A stretch of DNA of 42,220 nucleotides, taken from positions 1-42,220 of the forward strand of contig CAJWHT010000024.1 in assembly GCA_913041495.1 (NCBI GenBank), read 5' to 3'. The position numbers and the translations under genes are program-made. Origin of the DNA: an uncultured Desulfobacteraceae bacterium (GTDB lineage: Bacteria; Desulfobacterota; Desulfobacteria; Desulfobacterales; Desulfobacteraceae). Under the pieces are notes generated by a model. It saw nothing but the letters and a program-made list of their open reading frames with translations. It was not told the origin of the DNA and made no database searches. This document shows, in pieces, positions 33,609 through 42,220 of this stretch; position 1 is the first letter of the stretch, and the number at the start of each line of letters is the position of its first letter.

Positions 33609-34916
33609 TTAGGCGCCGTCCGCCACCAGTTGGGGCATAATATCCCCTTGTGTATAGATAATTCTTAAAATGGCCAGATAGTAGGTGTATTCGGCGTTGG
33701 ACATCCGCCGTTCAGCATCCACCAGCAGGGTATTGGCATCCATGATGTCCACGGAATCGGCCATGCCGTATTTGAACTGCATCTGTACCGCCGTATAGTT
33801 CTCCTGGGCGGATTTGACTTCATCCGCCAGATTGATCAGGGCATTCTTTGCCGTTTCATACTCAAGATAGGATTCCTTGGACTCAAGGATGATGGCTTTT
33901 TCTTCGCTGGCCAGGGCCAGTTTTGCCTTTCTGACGTCGGCCATGGCCTGGCGGACTTCAGCCTTGCGAAGCCCCCCGTCATACAAGGTAAAGGTCAGTT
34001 CCGCCTGGACGTAAAGATCTTCCGTATCAAACTCAACATCGTTGCCGCTGCTCTCATATTCATAGGTTCTCTCCCGGTAACCGCCCTCCAGGTCAAGGCT
34101 GGGCCAGTAGTCGCCTTTTTCATACCGGACGGTTTTTTCGGCGATTTCAATGGATTTTCTGGCCTCTTTGATCTCGTACCTGTTCTTGAGCGCCCTTTGG
34201 CGGATCTCAGGCTCAGTGATGGTAAAGCCTTCCTGGCGGTCGATATCATCGGCCGATACCGTAAAGACATCTTCGATTCCGACAAGTCTTACGATGTTGG
34301 CTTTGGCGGTATCCACATCATTGACCGCAACGATCTGGTCGGTTTTGGCCCGGGAGAGTTCCGCCTCGGCCCGGTACAGGTCTGTTTTGGTGACATTGCC
34401 TACACTCAGTTTTTCCCTCACCGAATTTCTATGGGCCGTCAGCCGCTCAACGTCGGCATCCGCCACATCCACCAGGCGCTTGCTGCTCAGGGTCCGGATA
34501 TAGGCCTGGGCCACCTGGAAAATATATTCGTCACGGATGGCCTCTTTTGAAAACTGCGCAAGTTCAATCCCCTGTTTACTGATGTCATAGGCAATGAGCT
34601 CACGGCCGTTGAGGGTGAAAGACTGGGTGAGCAGTGCCGACAAGGTATTGGTATCCGGGGAATAGGAATCATCGTTATTTTTATAGTTCAGATGCGCCCC
34701 GTAGAGTGTAGCCCGCGGCACAAGTACGGACAGCGCCCGTTGCTTTTCTTGTTCCGCGATGTATTCGTCTTCTTCTGCTAGCTTAATGGTTTCAGCCGTT
34801 TCGTTGGCAATCCGGCACAGCTCCTTTAAGGTATAGTGGGGCTGGGCAGATGCTTGAAATGGGAAAAAAAAGCAAAGCACCGCAATGGACATCAAGAGAA
34901 TAGAAAGCCGTTTCAT
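33609..34916 (-). CDS. TolC-family outer membrane efflux/channel protein
   Basis: A 435-residue outer membrane factor of the TolC type. A signal peptide (KRLSILLMSIAVLCFFFPFQASA) is followed by two repeats of long coiled-coil helices broken by strand segments (around YTLKELCRIANETAETIKLAEED and later YEIKEARKSIEIAEKTVRYEKGDYWPSLDLEGGY, the latter typical of the family). Such trimers form the exit duct for RND, ABC or type I export systems. No inner-membrane pump or adaptor is next to it, so its partner is unknown. I choose the ATG at 34916, which has GAGGA 7 bases upstream; 33 in-frame codons further upstream are unlikely. Confidence 0.88.
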   Translation of the reverse strand: MKRLSILLMSIAVLCFFFPFQASAQPHYTLKELCRIANETAETIKLAEEDEYIAEQEKQRALSVLVPRATLYGAHLNYKNNDDSYSPDTNTLSALLTQSFTLNGRELIAYDISKQGIELAQFSKEAIRDEYIFQVAQAYIRTLSSKRLVDVADADVERLTAHRNSVREKLSVGNVTKTDLYRAEAELSRAKTDQIVAVNDVDTAKANIVRLVGIEDVFTVSADDIDRQEGFTITEPEIRQRALKNRYEIKEARKSIEIAEKTVRYEKGDYWPSLDLEGGYRERTYEYESSGNDVEFDTEDLYVQAELTFTLYDGGLRKAEVRQAMADVRKAKLALASEEKAIILESKESYLEYETAKNALINLADEVKSAQENYTAVQMQFKYGMADSVDIMDANTLLVDAERRMSNAEYTYYLAILRIIYTQGDIMPQLVADGA

Positions 34917-35050
34917 GGATTTCCTCATAAATATTTTTGAATCAATCGGGCCAGAAGCCCTAGGGTTAATTGATATTTCCGGCCCTACCATATTATGCCG
35001 CCGGGGTAAGGTCAAGCCCTCTTATATCAGCCGTGGCCGCATCCTTCTAA

Positions 35051-35070
35051 CCCGATGATTTCCCATCGGG
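35051..35070. other. Hairpin/inverted repeat between the TolC-family gene and purC
   Basis: CCCGATG (35051-35057) and CATCGGG (35064-35070) form a perfect 7-bp inverted repeat with a 6-base centre in the divergent intergenic region, 94 bases before purC. No T run follows. It may be an operator, which is a guess from position. Confidence 0.3.
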
Positions 35071-35163
35071 AAAAGTTTATGCCTAAGATGGAAAAATACC
35101 CTATTCTATGCTATTAATCAGCAAAATTTTTGTAAAGAAGTGTTAACTTTTTAGGAGGTCACA

Positions 35164-36051
35164 GTGACTGCAATTCCCGGCACAGAATACGAAGGACTGC
35201 CCCTGGTCAGACAGGGTAAGGTAAGGGATATCTTTGATACCGGAGATGCCCTTCTCATGGTAACCACAGACAGACTTTCCGCCTTTGACGTGGTGCTGCC
35301 CAACACCATCCCCGACAAAGGCAAAGTATTGAACCAGATCTCCGCATTCTGGTTCAAGCAGATGGAAGACATTGTCAAGAATCACATCATCAGTACGGAT
35401 GTGAACGACTACCCCGAAGAATTCCACAAGTACAAAGATGCGCTGGAAGGGCGGAGCATGCTGGTTAAAAAGGCTGAGCCCATGGCAGTGGAGTGCATCG
35501 TGCGCGGCTATATTTCCGGCTCCGGATGGAAATCCTACCAGAAAGAAGGCCACGTTTGCAACATCCGGCTGCCCGAGGGGCTCAAGGAATCCGACCGGCT
35601 GGAAACGCCCTTGTACACCCCTTCCACCAAGGCTGAAATCGGGGATCACGACATCAACATCAGCTTTGAGGAAACCATCAATATCATCGGGCAGGAAAAT
35701 GCGGAAAGACTGCGTGACCTAAGCCTTGAAATCTATAACCGCGGTGCAAAGCTTGCCCTTGAAAAAGGCATCATCATTGCCGATACCAAGTTTGAGTTCG
35801 GTATCCTGGATGGCGAGATCATTCTGATCGATGAAATTCTCACCCCGGATTCCTCCCGCTTCTGGCCCCTGGACGACTACGCGCCCGGCAGGGGGCAGCG
35901 CAGTTTTGATAAACAGGCCGTCAGAGACTGGCTGACCAACTCCGGCTGGGACAAGACCCCTCCTGGCCCCGAGCTTCCCCAGGAAATCATCGACAACACC
36001 AGCAAGACCTACAAGGAAATCTTCAACCGCCTCACCGGAGAGACCATCTAA
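35164..36051 (+). CDS. purC: Phosphoribosylaminoimidazole-succinocarboxamide synthase (SAICAR synthase)
   Basis: A 295-residue PurC of purine biosynthesis, which ligates aspartate to CAIR with ATP. Landmarks are [82 protein letters not shown] and [13 protein letters not shown]. Length fits the eukaryote-like longer form also found in many bacteria. The start is GTG, backed by a perfect AGGAGGT (35153-35159). It is the first gene of a same-strand series with the ParB-like and radical SAM genes; the ParB-like gene begins 3 bases after its stop. Confidence 0.96.
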   Translation: MTAIPGTEYEGLPLVRQGKVRDIFDTGDALLMVTTDRLSAFDVVLPNTIPDKGKVLNQISAFWFKQMEDIVKNHIISTDVNDYPEEFHKYKDALEGRSMLVKKAEPMAVECIVRGYISGSGWKSYQKEGHVCNIRLPEGLKESDRLETPLYTPSTKAEIGDHDINISFEETINIIGQENAERLRDLSLEIYNRGAKLALEKGIIIADTKFEFGILDGEIILIDEILTPDSSRFWPLDDYAPGRGQRSFDKQAVRDWLTNSGWDKTPPGPELPQEIIDNTSKTYKEIFNRLTGETI

Positions 36052-36054
36052 GGC

Positions 36055-37029
36055 ATGCAGGCATTCAAGATTTCAGACCTGCCGTTGTCAGCCGTATCTG
36101 CGGCTGACAACGAGTTTCAAATTTCCGGGGTGGGGGATGATTCTTCCGCCCTGGCTGCTTCTATGGCAGCTTCAGGCTTGTGTATCCCGATACTGGTTAC
36201 CCGTCAGGGTTCGGCTGAGGCATATACCGTTGTCTCCGGATTCAAACGCCTGGAAGCCGCCCGGACCCTGGGATGGGAGACCATTTCCTGCCGGGTGGCC
36301 CATGACACCATAGCCAAATCTTGCCTTGCCAAAATGGCGGTGGCTGAAAATGCATTCCAGCGCCAGCTTGGTCCAGGAGAACTGGTACGGGCGGCAGGAC
36401 TTTTGTCAAAGTACATGGACATCAACGAACTTGCCGGAATCTCCCAGGCGGTCTTCAATACCGGTTTAAACAGCGGGTACTTAAAAAGCCTTTTGTCCAT
36501 CCATGACCTGCCGGCACATGCAGTTCACTTACTTGATACCGGCCAGTTATCCATCAAGGCGGCCAAACTGATCACGGCCTTGGAAAACGATGCCGTCCAT
36601 GCCCTTCTGGACATCTTTTCTGCACTGAACCTTTCGGCCTCAAAGCAAACGGAAATCATCACCTGGACAAAAGAAATCGCTGCACGGGACGGGGTAACGG
36701 TGAAAGAGGTATGCATGGGCGCAGATATCCGTCAGGTGCTGCCCTCTGCCGACAATCTAAAGGACAGGGCCCAAGCCGGAAACAGGCTGCGGGGGATACT
36801 GTTCAGCAAACGGTATCCCCACCTTGACGCTGCCAAGAAGGCGGCGGCTGACAGCGTTCGAACCCTCAAGCTGCCCAAAGGCATCCGGCTGACCCTGCCT
36901 GAAAGCTTTGAAAGTTCCGTCTACTCGGCGACCATCAGTTTCACATCCGTCCAAGAGTTTGCAAAGCGTGCTGAAGCACTGGGGCAGCTTTCAGGTCATG
37001 AAGGGCTCAAAAGCCTGTTGGACAGGTAA
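36055..37029 (+). CDS. ParB-like N-terminal domain protein
   Basis: A 324-residue protein with a ParB/Srx-type N-terminal domain. It shows PILVTRQGSAEAYTVVSGFKRLEAARTLGWETISCRV (about residues 45-81, with GFKR where ParB has GERR) and ENAFQRQLGPGE (98-109, like the ParB box II). A helical region follows (DTGQLSIKAAKLI at about 161) like the central domain of ParB. The C-terminal third is unlike ParB dimerisation domains. True ParB proteins bind CTP and parS DNA in chromosome segregation. This one lacks a parA neighbour and sits between purC and radical SAM genes, so a segregation role is unlikely. The spore photoproduct lyase-like gene begins 15 bases after it. Confidence 0.75.
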   Translation: MQAFKISDLPLSAVSAADNEFQISGVGDDSSALAASMAASGLCIPILVTRQGSAEAYTVVSGFKRLEAARTLGWETISCRVAHDTIAKSCLAKMAVAENAFQRQLGPGELVRAAGLLSKYMDINELAGISQAVFNTGLNSGYLKSLLSIHDLPAHAVHLLDTGQLSIKAAKLITALENDAVHALLDIFSALNLSASKQTEIITWTKEIAARDGVTVKEVCMGADIRQVLPSADNLKDRAQAGNRLRGILFSKRYPHLDAAKKAAADSVRTLKLPKGIRLTLPESFESSVYSATISFTSVQEFAKRAEALGQLSGHEGLKSLLDR

Positions 37030-37044
37030 GGGCAGGGGAGAACC

Positions 37045-38175
37045 ATGAAAATTAGCCGCCTCTTTATCGACACGGATCTGGAAAAGGAACGCAACCGGGA
37101 TGAGTCTTTAAACCGTGAAATAGATTACCTGATCTCCAAAATCGGCCGGACGCCTGAAATGGTGGGGGATTCACGCGAGATCTACGATCTTATCAATGCT
37201 GCAGATGACCCGGTCACCGTTGCCAAAACCATCCTGTACATCACCCGCAACCGGGGTGCAGTGGTCAGGGAATGCCCTGGAACCAGCATTTACACCTGCT
37301 GCGACTACACCATTCTTCATACCGGCACCTTCTGCACCATGGACTGTTCCTACTGCATTCTACAGGCCTATTTCCATCCGCCGGTCCTCCAGTATTTCGC
37401 CGGGCTCGATATCCTGTCCAACGGACTGGACGAGGCCTTCGGGCAGGAGAAAATCCTGCGCATCGGCACCGGGGAATATACCGATTCCCTGATCTGGGAG
37501 CCGGTCAGCCCCATGCCCGCCTTTCTGGTTGAAAAATTTGCAGGGCAGAAAAATGCCGTATTGGAACTGAAAACAAAAACCGTCAACGTCAATTCACTGA
37601 TGGACCTGGACCACAACGGCAAAACCATCCTGGCCTGGTCCGTAAATACCCCGGCGGTTATCGGCTCCGAAGAAAAGGGAACCGCAGCCCTTTCAGCACG
37701 GCTTGCCGCAGCCCGGGACTGCGCTGCAAAAGGCTATAAGCTGGCGTTCCACTTCGATCCCCTGGTGATCTATCCGGGCTGCGACATTGCATATGCAAAC
37801 GTCATCCGTACCATCTTCGACCATGTGCCTCCCGAAGATGTGGTGTGGATCAGTATCGGCACCTTCCGGTTCATGCCACAGCTCAAGCCCATTGTGGAAA
37901 AACGCTTTCCCGATTCCACCATTGCCTACGGAGAATTCATTCTTGGACTGGACAACAAGATGCGCTATTTCAAACCCCTGCGAATCGGCCTGTACCAAAA
38001 ACTTGTCCGTGTGCTAAGACAGGTCGCTCCGGGTGTCCTTGTCTACTATTGTATGGAAGACCAAGAAGTGTGGGAAAAAACCATGGGCTTTTTCCCGGCA
38101 AAAGATGGCGAGCTTGGGCATATGCTGGACAAAGCTGCGGCCGATAAATGCGGCCTTGACCGCCGTCTGCTCTAA
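37045..38175 (+). CDS. Spore photoproduct lyase-like radical SAM protein
   Basis: A 376-residue radical SAM protein of the SplB family. The 4Fe-4S cysteines are in GTFCTMDCSYCILQAYF (Cys97, Cys101, Cys104), preceded by additional cysteines at 77, 85 and 86. The downstream barrel reads KILRIGTGEYTDSLIWEP, AVLELKTKTVNVNSL and FHFDPLVIYPG, as in spore photoproduct lyases. The true Bacillus enzyme has a hydrogen-donor cysteine (Cys141) in a CTSD segment; here the corresponding stretch, by eye, reads EYTDS with no cysteine. Repair of spore thymine dimers is therefore doubtful, and this Gram-negative host shows no sporulation genes here. GGGGAG precedes the ATG. It lies between a ParB-like and a B12-type radical SAM gene. 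Confidence 0.82.
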   Translation: MKISRLFIDTDLEKERNRDESLNREIDYLISKIGRTPEMVGDSREIYDLINAADDPVTVAKTILYITRNRGAVVRECPGTSIYTCCDYTILHTGTFCTMDCSYCILQAYFHPPVLQYFAGLDILSNGLDEAFGQEKILRIGTGEYTDSLIWEPVSPMPAFLVEKFAGQKNAVLELKTKTVNVNSLMDLDHNGKTILAWSVNTPAVIGSEEKGTAALSARLAAARDCAAKGYKLAFHFDPLVIYPGCDIAYANVIRTIFDHVPPEDVVWISIGTFRFMPQLKPIVEKRFPDSTIAYGEFILGLDNKMRYFKPLRIGLYQKLVRVLRQVAPGVLVYYCMEDQEVWEKTMGFFPAKDGELGHMLDKAAADKCGLDRRLL

Positions 38176-38192
38176 GGCCTTAGGAATCTTCC

Positions 38193-40070
38193 ATGCAGGT
38201 CCTTCTGACCCAATTGCCCATCCCCAAATCCAACTTCGGCATCAGAACCGGGAATATCCCCTTTGGGGCGGCCTGCCTGAAACAGGCCGCAGCAGACATC
38301 CCCGGCATCAAAATCGATATTTTACCCCAGCACCTTGCCTCACATGCGGGGGATGCTAAAATCCTGGACAACATCTGCCGGATTAAACCGGATATCCTCG
38401 GCTTAACCGTATTCTGCTGGAACCGGGAACGCAGCGTCCATCTGGCCCAAAACGCCAAAGAAGCCACGGGATGCACCGTGGTGGTAGGGGGGCCGGAAAT
38501 CACACCGGACACCCCGGATATTCATCAGGATTTCATCGACCACAGGATATACGGCCAGGGCGAATGGGCTTTCCGAAAGCTGCTCTTAGATCCGCAGTTC
38601 AGGCCGCCGGCTGGGAAGGGGGCGGACCTTGCATCCAGCCGGATATTCGAATCCCGGCCAAGCCCTTATACCGAAGACATCATCACGCCTTGCCCCGGAG
38701 ATCCTGTTCTGCTTGAAACCCAACGGGGCTGCCCCTATGGATGCAGGTTCTGCAACTACAACAAATCTGCGGGCAAACTGATCTTCAAACATCCGGATCA
38801 CATCATGGAAACGGTGGCATGGGCAAAGACCCGGGGGATATCAGAGATTGTATTTCTGGACCCGACCCTGAATGCCCGGCCCGATCTTGTGCCCTTGCTT
38901 CAAAAGCTTTGTGACCTGAATCATGACAACCGGCTGAGCCTTTCCAGTGAACTTCGGGCAGAACGGATTGACCACCGGATGGCAGAGCTTTTCAGGAAGG
39001 CAGGTTTCAAAGAATTTGAAATCGGCCTTCAGAGCATCCACCCCAAGGTTTTGGAACAAATGGGACGGCGCACCAACCTCAAAGCATTTCTGTCTGGCGT
39101 CCGAGCGCTTAAGACCCAGGGTATCCGCCCGCGGCTCGACCTCATCGCAGGCCTCCCGGGAGATACGCTGGCAGGCTTTCTGGACTCCCTGGATTTTGTT
39201 ATCGACAACGGACTGGAAGATGATATTCAGGTGTTTCCTTTGCTGGTGCTGCCCGGCACTTACTTCAGACAACATGCGGATCAGATCGGCATGGTTTATG
39301 ATCCCCATCCGCCATATACCCTGCGCCGTACCCCGACATTTTCAGAACAGGATATGGCTGCAGCCTTTGATGCGGCCGAAGAACGGCTGGACATTGCCCT
39401 GATCCCCATGCCCCACCTGGATATCGCCTTTCGGCAGCCGGAAGAAAACCATCTGACGGACGTATCCGCAGAGGTTGACGGGCAACAACTGATCACTAAA
39501 GTAAATCTAAACAAACCCAGGTCAGCCCGGGAACTCGAATCCCTGGCCCGCCGTCTGTCCTCCCCGTATCAGGTTTTTCTACACGGCCACAGGCCGGACA
39601 TCCATTGCGAGGCCATCCGCATCTTTACCAGCGCCAACCCATTCACACCCCTGGAAATCGTTTTTATCGAACCGGAAACACAGCCAGATCTAAGTGTTTT
39701 CCTGAACGCGGTGCGCCTGAACCGCCCCCACTTCCTGGACAAGGACCTGGAGCTTCTCTATCCCCGCCCCGGAAACAGGGCCGTGCTGTTTACGCTGGTG
39801 TGCAAGGCCAATGGGTTGATCTTTGATAGAGACATGGTCCGCCAGGTCTTTCACTGGGAAAAGGAGACTCTGCCTTCTATGCAGACTCTTGCCGCACTTT
39901 CCCACCTGGACGGGATATTAATGGATGCTCAAACCAGCCCATCTGTGCTGCGTGACTGGCAGGATCAAATCCGCCCTGTGGCAGATACGATTCCCCTGAT
40001 CTCCTTTAGCCGCATCGATATACAGAACAGATGGAAAACCCAGACCTGTCCGGATGACTGGGAGGTATAA
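38193..40070 (+). CDS. B12-binding-domain radical SAM protein (DUF4080-like C-terminus)
   Basis: A 625-residue protein. Residues 1-135 form a cobalamin-binding-type domain (DILGLTVFCWNRERSVHLAQ, VVVGGPEITPDTP, IYGQGEWAFRKLL) but without the DxHxxG motif of base-off B12 proteins. Residues about 170-400 are the radical SAM core with RGCPYGCRFCNYNKSAGKL (Cys180, Cys184, Cys187), EIGLQSIHPKVLEQMGR and RLDLIAGLPGDTL. The remaining 200 residues recall DUF4080-type C-terminal regions. Relatives in this class methylate or rearrange poorly reactive carbons, but the substrate here is unknown. It is the last of the purC-ParB-SPL-like series, 17 bases after the previous gene, and converges with the DUF429 gene. 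Confidence 0.83.
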   Translation: MQVLLTQLPIPKSNFGIRTGNIPFGAACLKQAAADIPGIKIDILPQHLASHAGDAKILDNICRIKPDILGLTVFCWNRERSVHLAQNAKEATGCTVVVGGPEITPDTPDIHQDFIDHRIYGQGEWAFRKLLLDPQFRPPAGKGADLASSRIFESRPSPYTEDIITPCPGDPVLLETQRGCPYGCRFCNYNKSAGKLIFKHPDHIMETVAWAKTRGISEIVFLDPTLNARPDLVPLLQKLCDLNHDNRLSLSSELRAERIDHRMAELFRKAGFKEFEIGLQSIHPKVLEQMGRRTNLKAFLSGVRALKTQGIRPRLDLIAGLPGDTLAGFLDSLDFVIDNGLEDDIQVFPLLVLPGTYFRQHADQIGMVYDPHPPYTLRRTPTFSEQDMAAAFDAAEERLDIALIPMPHLDIAFRQPEENHLTDVSAEVDGQQLITKVNLNKPRSARELESLARRLSSPYQVFLHGHRPDIHCEAIRIFTSANPFTPLEIVFIEPETQPDLSVFLNAVRLNRPHFLDKDLELLYPRPGNRAVLFTLVCKANGLIFDRDMVRQVFHWEKETLPSMQTLAALSHLDGILMDAQTSPSVLRDWQDQIRPVADTIPLISFSRIDIQNRWKTQTCPDDWEV

Positions 40071-40078
40071 CCACCTGT

Positions 40079-40720
40079 TTAACAAATGTAATCAAAGGGA
40101 TGGATCGGCGGGAGAGCCGCCATCAGCCAGGCCGGCTCTCCCAGGTGCCACTTCCAGGCCCCGAGTGCGGCTGCGCAGGCCGACACGTAATGATCGCTTG
40201 GATCGTCCTCTGAATCCACTCCAACGAGTCCCTGCTCCCCAAGCCATGTAAGAAGCCGTTTCCTGACATCGGAACTTTTTTTAATCGCCCTGACACCATC
40301 GACCCAAGCCCCCCGGAGCACCATCGCCCCTCCGGGATGCACTTCAACGATGCGCGCGACCGGGCAAATCTGCAGGACCAGTCTTGCCACAGCCATTCCT
40401 CTGAGGGTAAGGTAAACCATTCGGGTCATGGTCGGCGTCATCACTGATCCGGGCAACATCCCTGCGGCACGAAGTGTTTGCCGCAGGGATGCGTCCCCGG
40501 GCCGGTCGCCGCCGCCGGGGTTATAGGACAGGGGGGCATCTATTCCCACCAGAATATTGGCCTGGCCTTTGAATGATCGGAACAATGCTTCAATATCATG
40601 ATCATTTGCCCCGTTCAGGACATCATCGCGCACCAGCCGTTTTTCTGACGCCTTAAACACGGCAACGGCCGTATCTTGAGTATTGACAGGACCGGACAGG
40701 TCCACCCCTATAACGATCAT
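40079..40720 (-). CDS. DUF429 protein (predicted RNase H-like fold)
   Basis: A 213-residue DUF429 protein. The family is predicted to adopt an RNase H-like fold. The conserved acidic residues are visible in VIGVDLSGP (N-terminus), VGIDAPLSY, the EVHPGGAMV stretch, and DSEDDPSDHYVSACAAALGAW at the C-terminal side. Its activity has not been shown to my knowledge. I start it at the ATG encoding MIVIGVDLSG, with AGGGA 5 bases upstream; 35 additional in-frame codons upstream are less convincing. It ends 8 bases from the convergent radical SAM gene and is divergent from the acyltransferase gene. Confidence 0.75.
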   Translation of the reverse strand: MIVIGVDLSGPVNTQDTAVAVFKASEKRLVRDDVLNGANDHDIEALFRSFKGQANILVGIDAPLSYNPGGGDRPGDASLRQTLRAAGMLPGSVMTPTMTRMVYLTLRGMAVARLVLQICPVARIVEVHPGGAMVLRGAWVDGVRAIKKSSDVRKRLLTWLGEQGLVGVDSEDDPSDHYVSACAAALGAWKWHLGEPAWLMAALPPIHPFDYIC

Positions 40721-40867
40721 AAATTCCCTTATAGATATCATTTGAACTTTTGCCCGCCTGTCTATATATTCGGTTGCCATGGAATGCAATGGGAGAATCA
40801 GCCCTGTAATTAATTCGGACGCCAACGATCTTTTCGGGTGCCGCAGTGAAAACGAGGAGAAAAAATC

Positions 40868-41569
40868 GTGACACCTATCTTATCTGTCTGCCTGTGGGCC
40901 GCAGGCATTGTCTTTTTCACCTTCAGTTTCTGCATCCTGGCAATCAGCCTGCCGGTGATGCCAAGGCCTGTCACTTTCAGCCTGGCCCGCCGCCTTTTTT
41001 CCATTCTCATCCGGATCATGGGCATCCGCCTTAAGGTGACGGGGCGGGAGAATTTAGATCCCTCACAGACCTATCTGCTCATGGGCAATCATGAAAGCCT
41101 GTTCGACCTGTTCGTGATCCCCGCAGCCCTGCCACTGACCTTTACCGGGGTGGAAGCGGCCTATCACTTCAAAATACCCGTATGGGGCTATCTCATACGC
41201 AAATGGGGCTGCATTCCCATCCAGCGGGGCAATCTGGAAAAGGCCAAGAAAAGCCTGGAACTTGCCAGGCAGACATTGGCCTGCGGCCTTTCCATCGTTA
41301 TCTTGCCCGAAGGCCACCGGACCCGGACAGGGAAGATGGCTGCCTTTAAAAAAGGACCGTTTCACCTGGCCAAGGCCACAGGAGCGCCTTTGGTTCCTTT
41401 CGGTATCAGCGGATTGTTTGAATTTCAAAGAAGGGGCGGCTTTGCCATAACCCCGGGTGTAGTGACTGTCCGGATCGGAAAACCCATACCGGCCAGTGAA
41501 TATAACAGGCTTTCCGTTGAGGAGTTAAGGGAAGTGATGTTTGAACGGATTCAGACACTTTCCGCCTGA
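40868..41569 (+). CDS. plsC: 1-acyl-glycerol-3-phosphate acyltransferase (PlsC family)
   Basis: A 233-residue membrane-bound acyltransferase, likely making phosphatidate from lysophosphatidate. The N-terminal helix (LSVCLWAAGIVFFTFSFCILAISLPV) anchors it. The catalytic HX4D motif is NHESLFD (His75, Asp80). IQRGNLEKAKKSLELA, the LPEGHRTRTGK motif and the APLVPFGI segment complete the four acyltransferase blocks. The start is GTG with GAGGAG about 9 bases upstream. It has no operon partner here; an EF-G gene converges with it, separated by a shared hairpin terminator. Confidence 0.9.
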   Translation: MTPILSVCLWAAGIVFFTFSFCILAISLPVMPRPVTFSLARRLFSILIRIMGIRLKVTGRENLDPSQTYLLMGNHESLFDLFVIPAALPLTFTGVEAAYHFKIPVWGYLIRKWGCIPIQRGNLEKAKKSLELARQTLACGLSIVILPEGHRTRTGKMAAFKKGPFHLAKATGAPLVPFGISGLFEFQRRGGFAITPGVVTVRIGKPIPASEYNRLSVEELREVMFERIQTLSA

Positions 41570-41615
41570 TATTACCATCCGGAAAATCAGGTCCTTTAAA
41601 CAAGGAGAAAAATGC

Positions 41616-41658
41616 AAAAATAAAGCCGCAGCCCAGAGTAACACCTGGCTGCGGCTTT
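41616..41658 (-). terminator. Bidirectional hairpin terminator between plsC and fusA
   Basis: AAAGCCGCAGCC (41622-41633) and its complement GGCTGCGGCTTT (41647-41658) form a perfect 12-bp stem with a 13-base loop. On the minus strand it is followed by a T-rich stretch (TTTATTTTT), which suits the EF-G gene. The plus-strand tail is poorer in T. Confidence 0.82.
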
Positions 41659-41697
41659 GTTGTGTCGTAAGTGCCTTTGCGCTATAAGGCCGTAGCC

Positions 41698-42220
41698 TTA
41701 TTCTTTTTCCGCGTTCACCTGATCGATCACCTTTTTGGCAAGATCCCCCGGTACTTCGTCATACTGCTCGAATACCATGGTGAAGGTACCGCGTCCGCCG
41801 GTCATGGAGCTTAAGTCCGGTGCGTAACGCAGCATTTCGGACATGGGAACCAGGGCGTTGATGATCTGTTTGTCGTCTTCGGAATCCATCCCCAGAACGC
41901 GGCCGCGTCTGGAGTTCAGGTCGCCCATGATGTCGCCTGTGGCGTCATCGGGGATTTTAACGGAAACCTTCATGATGGGTTCGAGAAGAACGGCCTTGGC
42001 TTCAGCGGCAGCATTTTTAAATGCCAGGGAGCCGGCGGTCTTGAAGGCCATTTCAGAGGAGTCAACCGCATGGTAGGAACCAAAATCAAGGGTGGTTCTG
42101 AAATCCACACAGGGGAATCCGGCCAGAACGCCTTTTTTCATGGCTTCGCGGATACCGGCTTCAACGGCGGGGATGTAGTTCTTGGGAATGACGCCGCCCA
42201 CGATTTTATCAACAAATTCG
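41698..42220 (-). CDS. fusA: Elongation factor G-type protein, C-terminal part (window edge)
   Basis: The last 173 codons of an EF-G-type translational GTPase. The window cuts off the GTPase and earlier domains. Domain IV ends with [26 protein letters not shown], and domain V contains [34 protein letters not shown], typical of EF-G, finishing with [20 protein letters not shown]. The tail reads [19 protein letters not shown] rather than the MTQGRA...FSHYEEVP of main EF-G proteins I remember, so this may be the second EF-G paralogue common in Desulfobacterota. That cannot be settled without the G domain. A hairpin terminator follows its stop. Confidence 0.88.
   Translation of the reverse strand, partial: EFVDKIVGGVIPKNYIPAVEAGIREAMKKGVLAGFPCVDFRTTLDFGSYHAVDSSEMAFKTAGSLAFKNAAAEAKAVLLEPIMKVSVKIPDDATGDIMGDLNSRRGRVLGMDSEDDKQIINALVPMSEMLRYAPDLSSMTGGRGTFTMVFEQYDEVPGDLAKKVIDQVNAEKE

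Noticed and set aside
36055-37029. Chromosome-partition parB near an origin
   Set aside because: There is no parA, no parS-like 16-base palindrome and no dnaA or gidA context, and the GERR box is changed to GFKR.
1-42220. CRISPR array, insertion sequence, prophage or tRNA genes
   Set aside because: I read both strands for regular repeats, transposase or integrase motifs and cloverleaf ends such as GGTTCGAATCC, and found none I could support.

Overview
This window reads as a chromosomal stretch of a Gram-negative, probably sulfate-reducing Desulfobacterota bacterium of Desulfobacteraceae type. That assignment is an inference from four things: the PxxKW cysteine-rich protein, the lipid A/BamA/Lol block, the DHH-CBS-nucleotidyltransferase fusion, and the many Desulfobacterota-style housekeeping proteins. 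I see no phage, insertion sequence, CRISPR array, tRNA or rRNA.

Layout. Bases 1 to about 530 are AT-rich and foreign-looking: an enolase fragment on the minus strand joined to a methionine gamma-lyase-like fragment on the plus strand, both cut off. This is most likely a chimeric contig end. From about 540 the host sequence begins: PxxKW protein, aminotransferase, ClC-type chloride protein with CBS domains, truA and a MarR regulator, a small orphan gene, a stand-alone chorismate synthase, argJ, an Rlu-type pseudouridine synthase, trpS, a DHH-CBS-tRNA nucleotidyltransferase, pilC and a PilS-like kinase (13.3-15.8 kb). Next comes an envelope block: lysS, lolC/E, lolD, bamA, ompH/skp, lpxD, lpxA, lpxI, lpxB (16-26.5 kb), followed by a CorC/HlyC-like membrane protein.

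The aromatic operon pheA-aroE-aroA-aroK-aroC (28.2-33.0 kb) has four consecutive stop/start overlaps and ends at a strong hairpin terminator. Ahead of it lies the most interesting signal in the window: a 23-codon open frame encoding a Tyr/Phe-rich peptide (YFYFFKPFF core), with mutually exclusive RNA pairings and a terminator that ends only 30 bases before the pheA start. This has the full architecture of a ribosome-mediated transcription attenuator. The window also holds a second, divergent aroC (6.1-7.2 kb) far from this operon.

The right part holds a small orphan gene, a TolC-family outer membrane protein, then purC followed closely by a ParB-like protein, a spore-photoproduct-lyase-like radical SAM protein and a B12-binding radical SAM protein. 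This tight cluster of unknown function is a second candidate for new biology. A DUF429 protein, a PlsC-type acyltransferase and the C-terminal part of an EF-G-type factor close the window. No gene-free stretch exceeds about 300 bases.
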